Positions 32,814 to 42,262 are shown, counted from the stretch's first letter. The stretch: 64,000 bases of DNA from Anaerolineae bacterium (GCA_023382535.1 JAHDWA010000003.1:45761-109760), one strand, 5' to 3'. Made by a program: numbers and translations. The notes: generated by a model from the letters alone, not told the origin.

Positions 32814-34334
32814 CTAATCTCTGATTTTCTCGCCGCCCCCGGCCATGAGCAGCCCTAATTGGGCCTCGCTGGCTTCGGCGGCGGTTAACTCCCCCACAAT
32901 CCGGCCCTCAAACATCACCAGGATACGATCCGCCAGGCTCATTATTTCGCTCAACTCCGCCGAGACCAGCAAAATGCCGTTGCCTTCACTGCGGTAATTG
33001 AGCAGCCGCTGGTGGATAAACTCAATCGAACCGACATCCACCCCGCGCGTTGGCTGCTCGGCGATCAGCAGCCGGCCCTGGTGCGAAAACTCCCTGGCGA
33101 CCACTACTTTCTGTAAATTGCCGCCGGAAAGATTGGCCGCTGGCTCGGAGGGAGCGGCCACTTTGATGGCGTACCGTTTAATCAGGCGGCTGGCATGCTC
33201 GCTGATCCCCCTCAATGACAGCAGGCCGCGCCGGGAAAAGGCCGGTTCTCGTTGAAAGCCCATAAGCAGGTTATCGGCTACGCTGGCGGCAACAGCCAAG
33301 CCGACGTGAGTGCGATCTTCCGGGATATAGGCCTGCCCGGCTTTGCGCCGCCCGGCCACCGAAACATGGCTCACGTCTTGCATTTCCAGCGTGATCCGGC
33401 CTGAGGTGACCGGCCCCAGACCGGTGATGGCCTGGATCAATTCTGTTTGCCCGTTACCGGCTACCCCGGCCAGGCCGACAATTTCCCCGGCCCGCACCTG
33501 CAAGGAGAGATCGCGCACCCGGGTATGGCCCGCCCCGTCCTCCACGACCAAATTTTCGACCGCCAGGACGGTTTCACCTACTTGAGCCAGCGGTTTGTTG
33601 ACGACCAGCATCACCTCCCGGCCAACCATATAGCGGCTGATTTCTTCCCGTGAGGTCTCGGCGGTGCGCAGATTGGCGGTGACCCGGCCCCCGCGGAGTA
33701 CCGTTGCGTTGTCGGAGAGGCTCATCACTTCGTGAAGTTTGTGGGTGATAAAAATAATGGTTTTGCCCTGCGCCGCCAGGCCTCGCAGAATCGTGAACAG
33801 GCTGTCGCGTTCCTGGGGGGTGAGCACAGCCGTTGGCTCGTCCAGAATAAGGATCTCGGCCCGGCGGTAGAGGGTCTTCAAAATTTCGACCCGCTGGCGG
33901 ATACCGACCGGCAGGTGCTCGACTTTGGCGGTCGGGTCAACCTGCAAGCCGTACTGTTGAGCAATCTCGGCCACTTTTTGCCGGGCTGTCCGGCGGTCTA
34001 CAAAGCCGGCGCGGGTTGGCTCAGCGCCGTAGATAACATTTTCGCTGACGCTAAGCGAGGGAAAGAGCATAAAATGCTGGTGGACCATACCCAGCCCGGC
34101 CCGGATGGCGTCGTGGGGAGAGTGGAAGGTTTGCTTTTGGCCGTGAATAAAAATCTCCCCGGCATCGGGCTGGTAAAGCCCATACAAAATCCGCATCAGC
34201 GTGGTTTTGCCGGCCCCATTCTCGCCAACTAGAGCACGTATTTCCCCGGGTTCGACGGCCAGGTCAATGTGATCATTGGCCAGCACGCCGGGGAAACGCT
34301 TGACGATGCCGCGCAGTTCGAGGGCGTAGGACAT
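32814..34334 (-). CDS. BMP-type nucleoside ABC transporter ATPase, unit 2
   Basis: 506-residue double ABC ATPase. Domain one has GENGAGKTT (about 37-45), a degenerate signature LPVGIRQ and Walker B LILDEPTAV. Domain two has GVAGNGQTE, LSGGNLQ and LLIAEQPTRGVD. The ATG is immediately preceded by a tandem heptamer array and lacks any Shine-Dalgarno. Translation may rely on coupling, leaderless reading, or another start. It is paralogous to the protein encoded at 11496. Confidence 0.92.
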   Translation of the reverse strand: MSYALELRGIVKRFPGVLANDHIDLAVEPGEIRALVGENGAGKTTLMRILYGLYQPDAGEIFIHGQKQTFHSPHDAIRAGLGMVHQHFMLFPSLSVSENVIYGAEPTRAGFVDRRTARQKVAEIAQQYGLQVDPTAKVEHLPVGIRQRVEILKTLYRRAEILILDEPTAVLTPQERDSLFTILRGLAAQGKTIIFITHKLHEVMSLSDNATVLRGGRVTANLRTAETSREEISRYMVGREVMLVVNKPLAQVGETVLAVENLVVEDGAGHTRVRDLSLQVRAGEIVGLAGVAGNGQTELIQAITGLGPVTSGRITLEMQDVSHVSVAGRRKAGQAYIPEDRTHVGLAVAASVADNLLMGFQREPAFSRRGLLSLRGISEHASRLIKRYAIKVAAPSEPAANLSGGNLQKVVVAREFSHQGRLLIAEQPTRGVDVGSIEFIHQRLLNYRSEGNGILLVSAELSEIMSLADRILVMFEGRIVGELTAAEASEAQLGLLMAGGGEKIRD

Positions 34335-34425
34335 GGTAGCAGGTAGCAGGTAGCAGGTAGCAGGTAGTAAGGGGATTCTCTCCTCCTACTCCATACTCCT
34401 TACTACCTACTTCTTACTTCCTACT
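34335..34425. repeat. Two-armed heptamer array abutting a start codon
   Basis: Arm one (34335-34369) is four GGTAGCA and one GGTAGTA. Arm two (about 34384-34425) is CCTACTC, CATACTC, CTTACTA, CCTACTT, CTTACTT, CCTACTA. The arms are complementary. The first unit touches the ATG of the ATPase gene, and the last reaches to the stop of the lipoprotein gene. Confidence 0.9.
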
Positions 34426-35512
34426 ACTGCTTAAACATAGGATCTTCAATTTTGATTTCGCCGCTGATGATCTTCTGCTGGATCTCTTTGACCTGCTCGA
34501 TGACCTCAGGATGCTTCATAATCTCGCACTGGCTGTTTTCAGGCTTGTCGGTGGTCAGGGCGACCAGGCCAATGCCCTTTTCGGCCAGGCCGTAGACCAG
34601 CAGATTCTCTTTGGAGCCGGCCATAATCTTGTCCACCGACTCGGTGATGGCGGTGTCCACCCGCTTGATCAGGTTCTCAACCACGAAGCCAGGGGCAGAG
34701 GGACATTGGTTCACGTCCACGCCGTAGGTGAAGAACTTTTTCTCTTTGGCCGCTTCAAAGATACCGAGGTTGCTGGCCGCGCCGGCGGCAAAAATGTGGT
34801 CAGCCCCATCGGCGGCCATGGCCAGTGCCTGCTCTTTGGCCCGGGCCGGGTCGGAGAATGCGCTGACATCGCTGCCAATCCACAGCGTTGAAACTTCAAT
34901 ATCGGGCTTGACATATTTAGCCCCTTCGGCAAAGCCATCGGTATAGCGGTGGAGGAAAGGAATATCCAGGGCGCTAATCGCGCCGACATGGTCAGTTTCA
35001 GTCAACGAGGCGGCGACAGCGCCGATCAGAAAGGCCGCTTCATATTCCTTGAAGACGGCACAGTGGACATTGGCCGGGGGATTCTCAATGCACTGGTCTA
35101 CAATTAGGAACTGGGTATTGGGTGACTCAGCGGCCACTTTGGGGATGATGTCGTTGAATTCAAAGCCGAGAACAATCACAATATTGGCCCCGTCACTGAC
35201 GGCGGCCCGCACGTTCTCCTCGCGGGTAGTCGGGTCTTCACTTTCCAGGACCTTGGTTTGAGCGCCGTGCTTGTCAGCGGCCTGCTCCAGTCCGGTCTGG
35301 CCCATGATCAAAAATTCGTTGACCCCCAGCGGGGTGGGGGAAACGTAGACAAACTTTAAAGGTTGGTCGCTTTTGGCTTCCTGGCCGCTGGCCTCCTGGG
35401 TAGCTGCGGGCGCAGCCGGGGCCTGGGTCGGCGCGGCGGCCTGGCCGCAGGCAGCCACCACCAGCGCGGCGATGACCAAGATAAAGAATGTCAAGAAAGA
35501 TAATTTTTTCAT
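34424..35512 (-). CDS. BMP-family nucleoside-binding lipoprotein, unit 2
   Basis: 362-residue substrate-binding lipoprotein. The signal peptide ends in LVVAAC (Cys about 22), followed by a Pro/Thr/Ala linker (about 25-50) and the BMP fold. Ligand-region motifs include FVYVSPTPLGVNEF and GAISALDIPFLHRYTDGFAEG. It leads unit 2 and lies downstream of purine nucleoside phosphorylase and cupin genes. This favours a nucleoside ligand. Confidence 0.92.
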   Translation of the reverse strand: MKKLSFLTFFILVIAALVVAACGQAAAPTQAPAAPAATQEASGQEAKSDQPLKFVYVSPTPLGVNEFLIMGQTGLEQAADKHGAQTKVLESEDPTTREENVRAAVSDGANIVIVLGFEFNDIIPKVAAESPNTQFLIVDQCIENPPANVHCAVFKEYEAAFLIGAVAASLTETDHVGAISALDIPFLHRYTDGFAEGAKYVKPDIEVSTLWIGSDVSAFSDPARAKEQALAMAADGADHIFAAGAASNLGIFEAAKEKKFFTYGVDVNQCPSAPGFVVENLIKRVDTAITESVDKIMAGSKENLLVYGLAEKGIGLVALTTDKPENSQCEIMKHPEVIEQVKEIQQKIISGEIKIEDPMFKQ

Positions 35513-35551
35513 TGGTTAAAATTCTCCTCTCCTTCAACAAAATATTCTTTG

Positions 35552-35581
35552 AGGAGTGTCAAAGTGCACCTTGACACTCCT
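35552..35581. terminator. Perfect hairpin between cupin and lipoprotein genes
   Basis: AGGAGTGTCAA (35552) and TTGACACTCCT (35571-35581) with an 8-base loop. A T-run follows only on the + strand, so for the minus-strand genes it is a hairpin rather than a clear terminator. Its words resemble the hairpin at 50459-50487. Confidence 0.5.
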
Positions 35582-35613
35582 GATTTTTATCATTTCCATA
35601 TAAAAGTAAGTTC

Positions 35614-36123
35614 TTAACGCACTCTGGCCGCAATCATTTCGGCAAAAGCCGGATACTGGTTGGCGAGCGCATCCTTCTCTCCCAGTTCAAAGCCGGCCCA
35701 TTCAAAGCCGGGGGTCATAGTCGTCCCAATCAAAGCAAACCCGTACCTCCCCTCTGAGGCCAGGCGCGTCCCCTGCCAGACGCCTCTGGCGACCACCTTT
35801 TGCGGCTGCAAGCCGGCTTCCAGATCGTTACCCAGGAGAAACAATTCGCCTGTGCCGTCGGGATGCAGTAAGAGCATTTCCAGCGGGTCGCCGTAGTAAA
35901 AGTGGTAGATTTCGTCCGTGTCCAGCCGGTGCATGGCCGAGAAGTCGGTGGGGGTCAGCAGGGCATAAATAGCCGTGCCAAAAGCCATCGCCTGCGAGTA
36001 GCGCTGCGGCAACGCTTCTGGGTGAACCAGTTCCGGCGCCTTATAGGTCTGGCGGAAGAAGCCGCCTTCCAGGGGCAGCGGTTCGAGTTGAAGTAAACCA
36101 ATCACTTGCTGAGCGGTCAACAT
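35614..36123 (-). CDS. Cupin-fold protein (DUF985)
   Basis: 169-residue small cupin of the DUF985 family. It has the typical GGFFRQTYKAP N-terminus (about 21-31), FSAMHRLDTDEIYHFYYGDP (cupin motif with His and Glu) and PGFEWAGFELG near the end. ATG 36123 has AAAGGATG at good spacing; ATG 36129 would overlap its own site. It sits between the phosphorylase gene and the BMP transporter unit. Members are thought to bind sugar-nucleotide-like ligands, but no activity can be assigned. Confidence 0.88.
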   Translation of the reverse strand: MLTAQQVIGLLQLEPLPLEGGFFRQTYKAPELVHPEALPQRYSQAMAFGTAIYALLTPTDFSAMHRLDTDEIYHFYYGDPLEMLLLHPDGTGELFLLGNDLEAGLQPQKVVARGVWQGTRLASEGRYGFALIGTTMTPGFEWAGFELGEKDALANQYPAFAEMIAARVR

Positions 36124-36132
36124 GGTCATCCT

Positions 36133-36984
36133 TTAGTTAATCTCGGCCAGAATACCCTTTACCAGCGGCGTCAATTTGGGCACAACCATTTTGATGGTTT
36201 CCCAGGTTTCCTCTTCCGTCGTTTCCAGGCCCGAGTTAATTTCCTGAATAGCGATATTGGTGATGCTGCTAATGCCCAAAACCTGTATCCCGCCGTGATT
36301 GGCAACCACCACTTCCGGCGCGGTAGACATGCCGACGGCATCCGCGCCGATGGCCTTGAGCATGCGAATCTCGGCGGGGGACTCGAAGGCCGGGCCGGCG
36401 ACATAGGCGTAAACACCCTCTTGCAAGGTGAGGTTCAACTCTGCGGCGACGCGGCGGGCCAGGGCGACGAGCGGCGGGGCATAGGCGTGGGTCATGCTCG
36501 GAAAGCGTGGGCCAAACTCGGCCAGGTTGGGACCACGCAGTGGATGGTGGCCGCCCAGGCCGACCAGATTCAGATGGTCAACGATCAGCATCAGGTCGCC
36601 CTTCTGAAAGTTTTGATTGACGCCGCCGGCGGCGTTGGTCACAATGAGCGTCTTGACTCCCAGCAGTTGCATGACCCGAACCGGCAGGGTGAGGTGCTGC
36701 GGCGAGTAGCCTTCGTAAAAGTGAACGCGGCCCTGCATGGCGGCTACAGTTTTTCCGGCCAGCTTGCCGACGACCAGCCTGCCGGCGTGTCCGGGCGCGC
36801 CAGAGACGGGAAAATGGGGGATGGCTGCGTAAGGAATGACCTGGGCCGCCTCAATCTCCTCGGCCAGCGGCCCCAGCCCCGACCCCAAAATGAGGCCAAC
36901 ACTTGGCTGGTGGCTCGTTTGGCTTTGAACAAAATCAGCCGCCTGCTTCAGTTCGGCGTAGCTAAAAAACTCCGGCGAAACCAT
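36133..36984 (-). CDS. Purine nucleoside phosphorylase (trimeric type)
   Basis: 283-residue enzyme that splits purine nucleosides with phosphate into base and ribose-1-phosphate. Phosphate-binding GSGLG (about 34-38) and GRVHFYEGY are present. The base site shows AGPAFESPAEIRML and SSITNIA; the Asn in the latter is typical of inosine/guanosine-specific trimeric enzymes. It is upstream of the BMP transporter unit and 9 bases from the cupin gene, so uptake and phosphorolysis are likely co-expressed. Confidence 0.93.
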   Translation of the reverse strand: MVSPEFFSYAELKQAADFVQSQTSHQPSVGLILGSGLGPLAEEIEAAQVIPYAAIPHFPVSGAPGHAGRLVVGKLAGKTVAAMQGRVHFYEGYSPQHLTLPVRVMQLLGVKTLIVTNAAGGVNQNFQKGDLMLIVDHLNLVGLGGHHPLRGPNLAEFGPRFPSMTHAYAPPLVALARRVAAELNLTLQEGVYAYVAGPAFESPAEIRMLKAIGADAVGMSTAPEVVVANHGGIQVLGISSITNIAIQEINSGLETTEEETWETIKMVVPKLTPLVKGILAEIN

Positions 36985-37157
36985 CGTCGTGTCACCTGTG
37001 CAATTGCTGGATGCTGGGGTAAATGGGTCTGGGTCATAACTATAGAATCGTTTGGGAGGTTTGTCAAGGTCTACCTGAAGCGAGGGTCAACCTGTTTTGA
37101 CATCACCCATTTTTGGCCTATGATGCACCTATGTCCTGTTATTAAGGAGGTTGATCC

Positions 37158-37466
37158 ATGTTCATCGTTCACGTCCAAGTCCACGTTAAACCTGAGTTTG
37201 TTGACGCATTTCGTGAAGCGACCATTGAAAATGCCCGCAACAGCGTCCAGGAGGCAGGTATTGCCCGCTTCGACGTGATCCAGCAGTTGGATGACCCCAG
37301 CCGCTTCGTCCTGGTCGAAGTCTACCGCACCCCGGACGACCCGACCCGCCACAAAGAAACAGCTCATTACAAAAAGTGGGCTGAAACCGTTGCCCCCATG
37401 ATGGCCGAGCCGCGCAGCAGCATCAAGTATGCCAATGTTTACCCTGACGAAGTGGGGTGGGGATAA
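37158..37466 (+). CDS. LsrG-like antibiotic-biosynthesis-type monooxygenase fold protein
   Basis: 102-residue dimeric alpha/beta barrel protein. [15 protein letters not shown] (about 28-42) and [14 protein letters not shown] (about 65-78) match the pattern of LsrG, which isomerises phosphorylated AI-2 breakdown products in enterobacteria. The wider ABM family also includes quinone monooxygenases, so the reaction is open. A perfect AAGGAGG precedes the start. It is followed after 96 bases by an iron-containing dehydrogenase gene, with a heptamer array in the gap. Confidence 0.85.
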   Translation: MFIVHVQVHVKPEFVDAFREATIENARNSVQEAGIARFDVIQQLDDPSRFVLVEVYRTPDDPTRHKETAHYKKWAETVAPMMAEPRSSIKYANVYPDEVGWG

Positions 37467-37519
37467 AATGTGACCGCCGCAATCTCCACCCCAGCTCTCC
37501 TTCAGAGAGGGTGAATATG

Positions 37520-37547
37520 GCGGTCGGTGGTCAGTGGTCTGCGGTCT
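37520..37547. repeat. Heptamer array
   Basis: GCGGTCG, GTGGTCA, GTGGTCT, GCGGTCT directly upstream of the Shine-Dalgarno of the dehydrogenase gene. The words resemble arm two of the array at 27352. Confidence 0.75.
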
Positions 37548-37562
37548 CTCAGGAGGTTAAAG

Positions 37563-38714
37563 ATGAAATTCGAATTTGCGACAGCCACACAGATTATTTT
37601 TGGACCGGGAACGCTTAAACAAATTGGCCCGCTGGCCAGAGAGATGGGGCGAAAGGCGCTGGTGGTTGCCAATTCGAGCGAACTTGCCCAACCTTTGCTC
37701 GACATCCTGGCCGCTCAAGGGATCGGTGTTGCGGTGTTTACCATCGCCGGTGAGCCGACGGTGACGGTTGTCCAGCAGGGCACGCAGCAGGCCAGGGCCG
37801 AAGTGTGCGACCTGGTCATCGGTTTTGGGGGCGGCAGCGCCATGGACACGGCCAAAGCTGTCGCCATTATGCTGACCAACCCCGGCGAACCCCTGGATTA
37901 CCTCGAAGTGATTGGCCGGGGCCAATCGCTGAGCCGGCCCGGCGTGCCCTGTATCGCGATTCCGACCACTGCCGGGACCGGCAGCGAGGTGACCCGTAAC
38001 GCGGTGTTAGGCGCGCCGGAACAGCGGGTCAAAGTCAGTATGCGCAGCCCGTTGATGCTGCCCCGGTTGGCCCTGGTTGACCCCGAACTGACCTACAGCC
38101 TGCCCCCGGAAATTACTGCCAGCACCGGCCTGGACGCGCTGACCCAGAACCTGGAACCCTTTGTCTCGAACAAGGCCAACCCGCTGACCGATGCCGTTAC
38201 CCGGGAAGGGGTGCGCCGGGCGGCGCGCTCGCTGCGCCGGGCTTTTGAGCAGGGTGACGACCCAGCGGCGCGGGAGGATATGGCCCTGGCCAGTCTTTTC
38301 GGCGGGCTGGCCCTGGCGAATGCTAAACTGGGTGTGGTTCACGGGTTTGCCAGCGTGCTGGGCGGCATGTTCCCCGCACCGCATGGCGCGGTCTGCGCGG
38401 TGCTGCTGCCGCACGTGATGGCGGTCAACGTGCAGGTCTTGCAAGAAAGACAGCCGGACAGCGAATTTCTGCGGCGCTATGCGGAGGTCGCCCAAATTTT
38501 GACCGGCAGCTCCAAAGCAACGGTGGCCGATGGCGTCGCCTGGGTGCAGGAGTTGGGAGAGACCCTGCGCGTCCCTGGCCTGGCTACGTATGGTTTGACC
38601 GAAGAAGAGTTCCCCGCGGTGATCGAAAAAACGGCCGCAGCGAGCAGCACCCAGGGCAATCCGATCAAGCTTACTTCGGCTGAATTGCAAGAGATACTCA
38701 AACGGGCGTTATGA
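37563..38714 (+). CDS. Iron-containing alcohol dehydrogenase family
   Basis: 384-residue group III (Fe-ADH) dehydrogenase with GGGSAMDTAK (89-98) for NAD(P) binding. Metal-site residues are D191, H260 and H274. The usual His of DALTH is Gln195 (DALTQ), a variant I believe occurs in part of this family. AGGAGG precedes ATG 37563. With the LsrG-like protein it could process a small hydroxy-ketone or aldehyde. The substrate cannot be read from the sequence. Confidence 0.9.
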   Translation: MKFEFATATQIIFGPGTLKQIGPLAREMGRKALVVANSSELAQPLLDILAAQGIGVAVFTIAGEPTVTVVQQGTQQARAEVCDLVIGFGGGSAMDTAKAVAIMLTNPGEPLDYLEVIGRGQSLSRPGVPCIAIPTTAGTGSEVTRNAVLGAPEQRVKVSMRSPLMLPRLALVDPELTYSLPPEITASTGLDALTQNLEPFVSNKANPLTDAVTREGVRRAARSLRRAFEQGDDPAAREDMALASLFGGLALANAKLGVVHGFASVLGGMFPAPHGAVCAVLLPHVMAVNVQVLQERQPDSEFLRRYAEVAQILTGSSKATVADGVAWVQELGETLRVPGLATYGLTEEEFPAVIEKTAAASSTQGNPIKLTSAELQEILKRAL

Positions 38715-38755
38715 CTTGTCGCTTTGGGGTTGAAAACGTAGAATATAATCTATTC

Positions 38756-38806
38756 GTGTTACATGGTGCGTGTTGCGTAGAAGTGAAACGGAACACGCAC
38801 TACGAG
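38756..38806. repeat. Heptamer array with complementary tail
   Basis: GTGTTAC, ATGGTGC, GTGTTGC, GTAGAAG, then GGAACACGCACTACG, which pairs with the GTGCGTGTT region. A TATAAT at 38744-38749 just upstream may be the -10 of the DUF362 gene, but no fitting -35 was found. Confidence 0.75.
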
Positions 38807-38849
38807 CAGACTATTTTTGAGAACCACCAAATCCAAGAGAGGAAAGTTA

Positions 38850-40124
38850 ATGAGCAAGAGTAAAGTCGCCGTTTTGCAAACTACCCCAAGAACCGTTCTG
38901 GCAGATTATCACCGGTTGATGAATCTGGCCGGCTATCAAGATGTTGTCGCCAAAGATGTTGATACCGCCTTGAAGGTCAATATTTCGTGGCATTTTTTCT
39001 TCCCCGGCAGTTCCACCACGCCCTGGCAGCTTGAGGGGGTTATTCGGGCAATGAAGCAAGACGGTTACAACCCCGATCTGATCCACGCTTGCCACAATCG
39101 CACGGTAGTCATTGACGCCCATTTTGGCGAAAGAGAGAACAAACAGATCAACGTCGTCGAAGCGCACGGGCTGCGCAACATCCACCTTTATGAAGGTCAG
39201 GAGTGGATTAACATTCGAGATGCCGTCGGCGATTTAACTCGCAAATTTCTTTGTCTCAACGAGGTCTATCCCAAAGGCTTCCATATCCCCAAGCGCTTCA
39301 TTGGCGAAAATATCATTCACCTGCCGACAATTAAAACGCATATCTTCACCACCACCACCGGCGCGATGAAAAATGCCTTCGGCGGGCTGTTGAACGAGCG
39401 CCGCCACTGGACCCACCCGGTCATTCACGAAACCCTGGTGGACCTGCTGATGATCCAAAAGAAGATTCACCGGGGTGTGTTTGCGGTGATGGACGGCACC
39501 TTTGCCGGCGACGGCCCCGGCCCTCGCTGCATGATGCCTTATGTGAAAAATGTCATCCTGGCCAGCGCCGACCAGGTGGCGATTGACGCCATGGCTGCCA
39601 AAATGATGGGCTTTGACCCGCTTTCGATCAAATTCATCCGCCTGGCGCACGATATGGGCCTGGGCTGCGGCGATCCTCGAGAAATCGAGATTGTGGGGGA
39701 TGAGGAAGCGGCGGCGATGAACTGGCATTTTGATGGGCCATTCAAGAAAATGACCTTTGCTTCGCGTATGCAGCACAAGATCTATTGGGGGCCGCTGAAA
39801 AAACCCATCGAGTGGTCACTCAAAACGGTGCTGGCCCCCTGGTCTTACGCGGCCAGCGTGGTTTACCACGACAGCTTCTGGTATCCGGTCATTGCCAAGA
39901 AGCGCATGCTCCAGGTGCTCGACAGCAATTGGGGCCATCTTTTCCGCAATTGGGAAAAGTTGACCCCGGATGAGCAGGGTTTCCCCACGGTCGGGACAGA
40001 CCCCGCCGAAATCAAGCGCACCGGCCTAAAAGCACTCTGGCGCTCTTTTGGTATCCTGGGCACCGCCCTCAAAGAAGCCCCGGAATTTAGCCCGCCTCAC
40101 CGCCACTCATCGGCGCACCAGTAA
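38850..40124 (+). CDS. DUF362-domain protein
   Basis: 424-residue protein with the DUF362 core: TPRTVLADYHRLMNLAG near the N-terminus, IHLPTIKTHIFTTTTGAMKNAFGGLL (about 165-190), and a VMDGTFAGDGPGP loop (about 222-234) followed by ASADQVAIDAMAA. No ferredoxin-type Cys clusters are present, unlike some family members. The biochemical role of DUF362 is not settled. ATG 38850 has GAGGAAAG upstream. It is convergent with ftsH, sharing a terminator. Confidence 0.88.
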   Translation: MSKSKVAVLQTTPRTVLADYHRLMNLAGYQDVVAKDVDTALKVNISWHFFFPGSSTTPWQLEGVIRAMKQDGYNPDLIHACHNRTVVIDAHFGERENKQINVVEAHGLRNIHLYEGQEWINIRDAVGDLTRKFLCLNEVYPKGFHIPKRFIGENIIHLPTIKTHIFTTTTGAMKNAFGGLLNERRHWTHPVIHETLVDLLMIQKKIHRGVFAVMDGTFAGDGPGPRCMMPYVKNVILASADQVAIDAMAAKMMGFDPLSIKFIRLAHDMGLGCGDPREIEIVGDEEAAAMNWHFDGPFKKMTFASRMQHKIYWGPLKKPIEWSLKTVLAPWSYAASVVYHDSFWYPVIAKKRMLQVLDSNWGHLFRNWEKLTPDEQGFPTVGTDPAEIKRTGLKALWRSFGILGTALKEAPEFSPPHRHSSAHQ

Positions 40125-40154
40125 TAGATATTCTATCGGAAATAAGGAAAAACC

Positions 40155-40240
40155 AGGTGACAGGCACTTTTTTTAAACGCTAAATATAGGCAGGTTTTGT
40201 TCAAATAAGTCCAAATTCGTCCGATAAGTGCCTGTCACCT
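40155..40240. repeat. 86-base element with perfect 15-base terminal inverted repeats
   Basis: AGGTGACAGGCACTT at 40155-40169 and its exact complement at 40226-40240 enclose 56 AT-rich bases. It is noncoding and MITE-like in form, without an evident target duplication. Confidence 0.7.
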
Positions 40241-40256
40241 TAATCCCCTAATACAA

Positions 40257-40288
40257 AAAAGGGGCAGACCCTAAGGTCTGCCCCTTTT
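40257..40288. terminator. Bidirectional terminator between DUF362 and ftsH genes
   Basis: GGGGCAGACC (40261-40270), 4-base loop, GGTCTGCCCC (40275-40284), with A4 and T4 flanks. A textbook symmetric terminator for the two convergent genes. Confidence 0.92.
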
Positions 40289-40309
40289 GTTTATTTGCAA
40301 AAAAGAGGT

Positions 40310-42211
40310 TTAAGCCATCAATGCCTCAAAAGCCGGACGCTCGATGGTTTCTTGCTCCAGGAGCGCTCCGGCCAGGGCTTCCAGCTTGCGCTGTTGGGTC
40401 ACAACAATGTCTTTGGCCCGCTGGTAAGCGGTATCCAGAATTTGACGGATTTCGCGGTCAATGGTTTGGGCCATCTCCTCGCTGTAATTGCGAATTTCAC
40501 CCAGGCTGCCCAGATAAGGATTGCCCTGCTCTTCACCGAAGGTGCGCAGGCCCAGGGTCTGGCTAAAACCGAAGCGAGTCACCATAGCCCGCGCCAGCTT
40601 GGTCGCTCGTTCCAGGTCGTTGGCTGCGCCCGTGGTGATCCGTTTGAAGATAATCTCTTCGGCGGCCCGGCCGCCTAACAACCCGACAATTTCATCCTCA
40701 AAGGCTTCACGGCTACGCAGGTACTTATCCCCTTCGGGCAGAGGCATGGTATAGCCCAAGGCCATCCCGCGCGAGATAATACTGACCTTATGGATCGGGT
40801 CGCTGTTTTCCAGGTTGTGCATCACGACGGCATGGCCGGCTTCGTGATAGGCCACCACTTTGCGCTCGTAATCGCTCAGGATTTTGCCCTGCCGTTCCGG
40901 TCCGGCCACAATCCGTTCCATCGCATCTTGAAATTCCAGGCGTCCAATCGTGTTCAGATTGCGGCGAGCGGCCAGGATAGCGGCCTCGTTGACCAGGTTT
41001 TCCAGGTCGGCCCCGACGAAGCCGGGGGTTAACTTGGCCAGATCCAGGATGGAAATATCAGGGGCCAGGGGCTTGCCGCGGGTATGGACCTCCAAAATCG
41101 CCTCACGTCCCTGCACATCCGGCCGGTCCAAAATAACCTTGCGGTCAAAGCGGCCGGGGCGCAGCAGCGCCGGATCGAGAATATCGGGCCGGTTGGTCGA
41201 GGCCATAACAATGACGTTGGTGTCGGTGGTGAAGCCGTCCATCTCGACCAGGATTTGATTGAGGGTTTGTTCGCGCTCGTCGTTGCCGCTGCCCATACTG
41301 GCTCCGCGCTGGCGGCCAACAGCGTCAATTTCGTCCACAAAAACTACAGCGGGCGCCTGTTCTCTGGCCCGTTTGAACAAATCCCGAACGCGGGCCGCGC
41401 CCACGCCGACAAACATTTCGACGAACTCGGAGCCGGAGATACTAAAGAAAGGAACTCCGGCCTCGCCGGCCACGGCTTTGGCCAGCAATGTTTTGCCGGT
41501 GCCGGGCGGTCCGGCCATCAACACGCCCTTGGGAATACGAGCGCCCAATTTGACGAATTTATCCGGCTCTTTCAAAAATTCAATAATTTCCAGCAGCTCC
41601 AGCTTGGCCTGATCTGCCCCGGCCACATCCCGGAAGGTAACTGGGGGTGGAAGAAAGGTCTTTGATTTGGAATCCTTGTCGTGCGCATTGGAGATAACGC
41701 GAGGATTGCTGCGGCCCATATTGCTAAAATTGTAGCCGGAGCCGCTCTGGCCCTGCGGCTGCCGGGAGTTGCGGAAAATTAAAAAGGTAATTAACCCTAC
41801 AATGGCTAAAACGGCCAGGATACCGGTCGGGTTAAAATTGGCCGTTGGCTCTTCAATCACAATCGGCAGCTCGGCCAGGGCATCAGCCGGAGCGCCGAGA
41901 ATTTTTAATGTTTCAACCGCGCTAATGTTTGACTCTTTACGAGCGGTGATTTTGCTGCCATCCGTTTTAGTCGCTACGAGCACGTCGCCCCGTACAGCCA
42001 ATGTTTTTACTTCCCCAGCCGCAACTGCACTGACAATTTTGGACAACGTGGCCGCAGACACCGCTTGATTGGGCGAAGCGGATTGCTCATCTTTAGGTAA
42101 GAAGTAGTATAGCAGAGCAATCAGGCCGACAACGGCCAGGGCTATTGCCATCCAGAGCGTACGTCTGGGCATGCGCCGCTCTTTGCGTTTGGAGTGATTG
42201 TCAGAATTCAT
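40310..42211 (-). CDS. ftsH: ATP-dependent zinc metalloprotease FtsH
   Basis: 633-residue membrane-anchored AAA+ protease for quality control of membrane and regulatory proteins. TM1 spans about 19-38 and TM2 about 127-146, with a short extracytoplasmic domain between. Walker A GPPGTGKT (234-241), Walker [10 protein letters not shown], the SRH region and zinc motif HEAGH (456-460) are all present, so it should be active. ATG 42211 (GGAG upstream) is preferred over an upstream start at 42295 that would put a hairpin inside the coding region. It is convergent with the DUF362 gene. Confidence 0.96.
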   Translation of the reverse strand: MNSDNHSKRKERRMPRRTLWMAIALAVVGLIALLYYFLPKDEQSASPNQAVSAATLSKIVSAVAAGEVKTLAVRGDVLVATKTDGSKITARKESNISAVETLKILGAPADALAELPIVIEEPTANFNPTGILAVLAIVGLITFLIFRNSRQPQGQSGSGYNFSNMGRSNPRVISNAHDKDSKSKTFLPPPVTFRDVAGADQAKLELLEIIEFLKEPDKFVKLGARIPKGVLMAGPPGTGKTLLAKAVAGEAGVPFFSISGSEFVEMFVGVGAARVRDLFKRAREQAPAVVFVDEIDAVGRQRGASMGSGNDEREQTLNQILVEMDGFTTDTNVIVMASTNRPDILDPALLRPGRFDRKVILDRPDVQGREAILEVHTRGKPLAPDISILDLAKLTPGFVGADLENLVNEAAILAARRNLNTIGRLEFQDAMERIVAGPERQGKILSDYERKVVAYHEAGHAVVMHNLENSDPIHKVSIISRGMALGYTMPLPEGDKYLRSREAFEDEIVGLLGGRAAEEIIFKRITTGAANDLERATKLARAMVTRFGFSQTLGLRTFGEEQGNPYLGSLGEIRNYSEEMAQTIDREIRQILDTAYQRAKDIVVTQQRKLEALAGALLEQETIERPAFEALMA

Positions 42212-42262
42212 TAGGCAAAATCTCCGTTCGATATAAGCAATTTTTAAAGGTGTGAAAAAGTA

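Noticed and set aside
34335..34425. CRISPR-like array
   Set aside because: Units are 7 nt without spacers. No cas genes or 25-40-nt repeats occur anywhere in the window.
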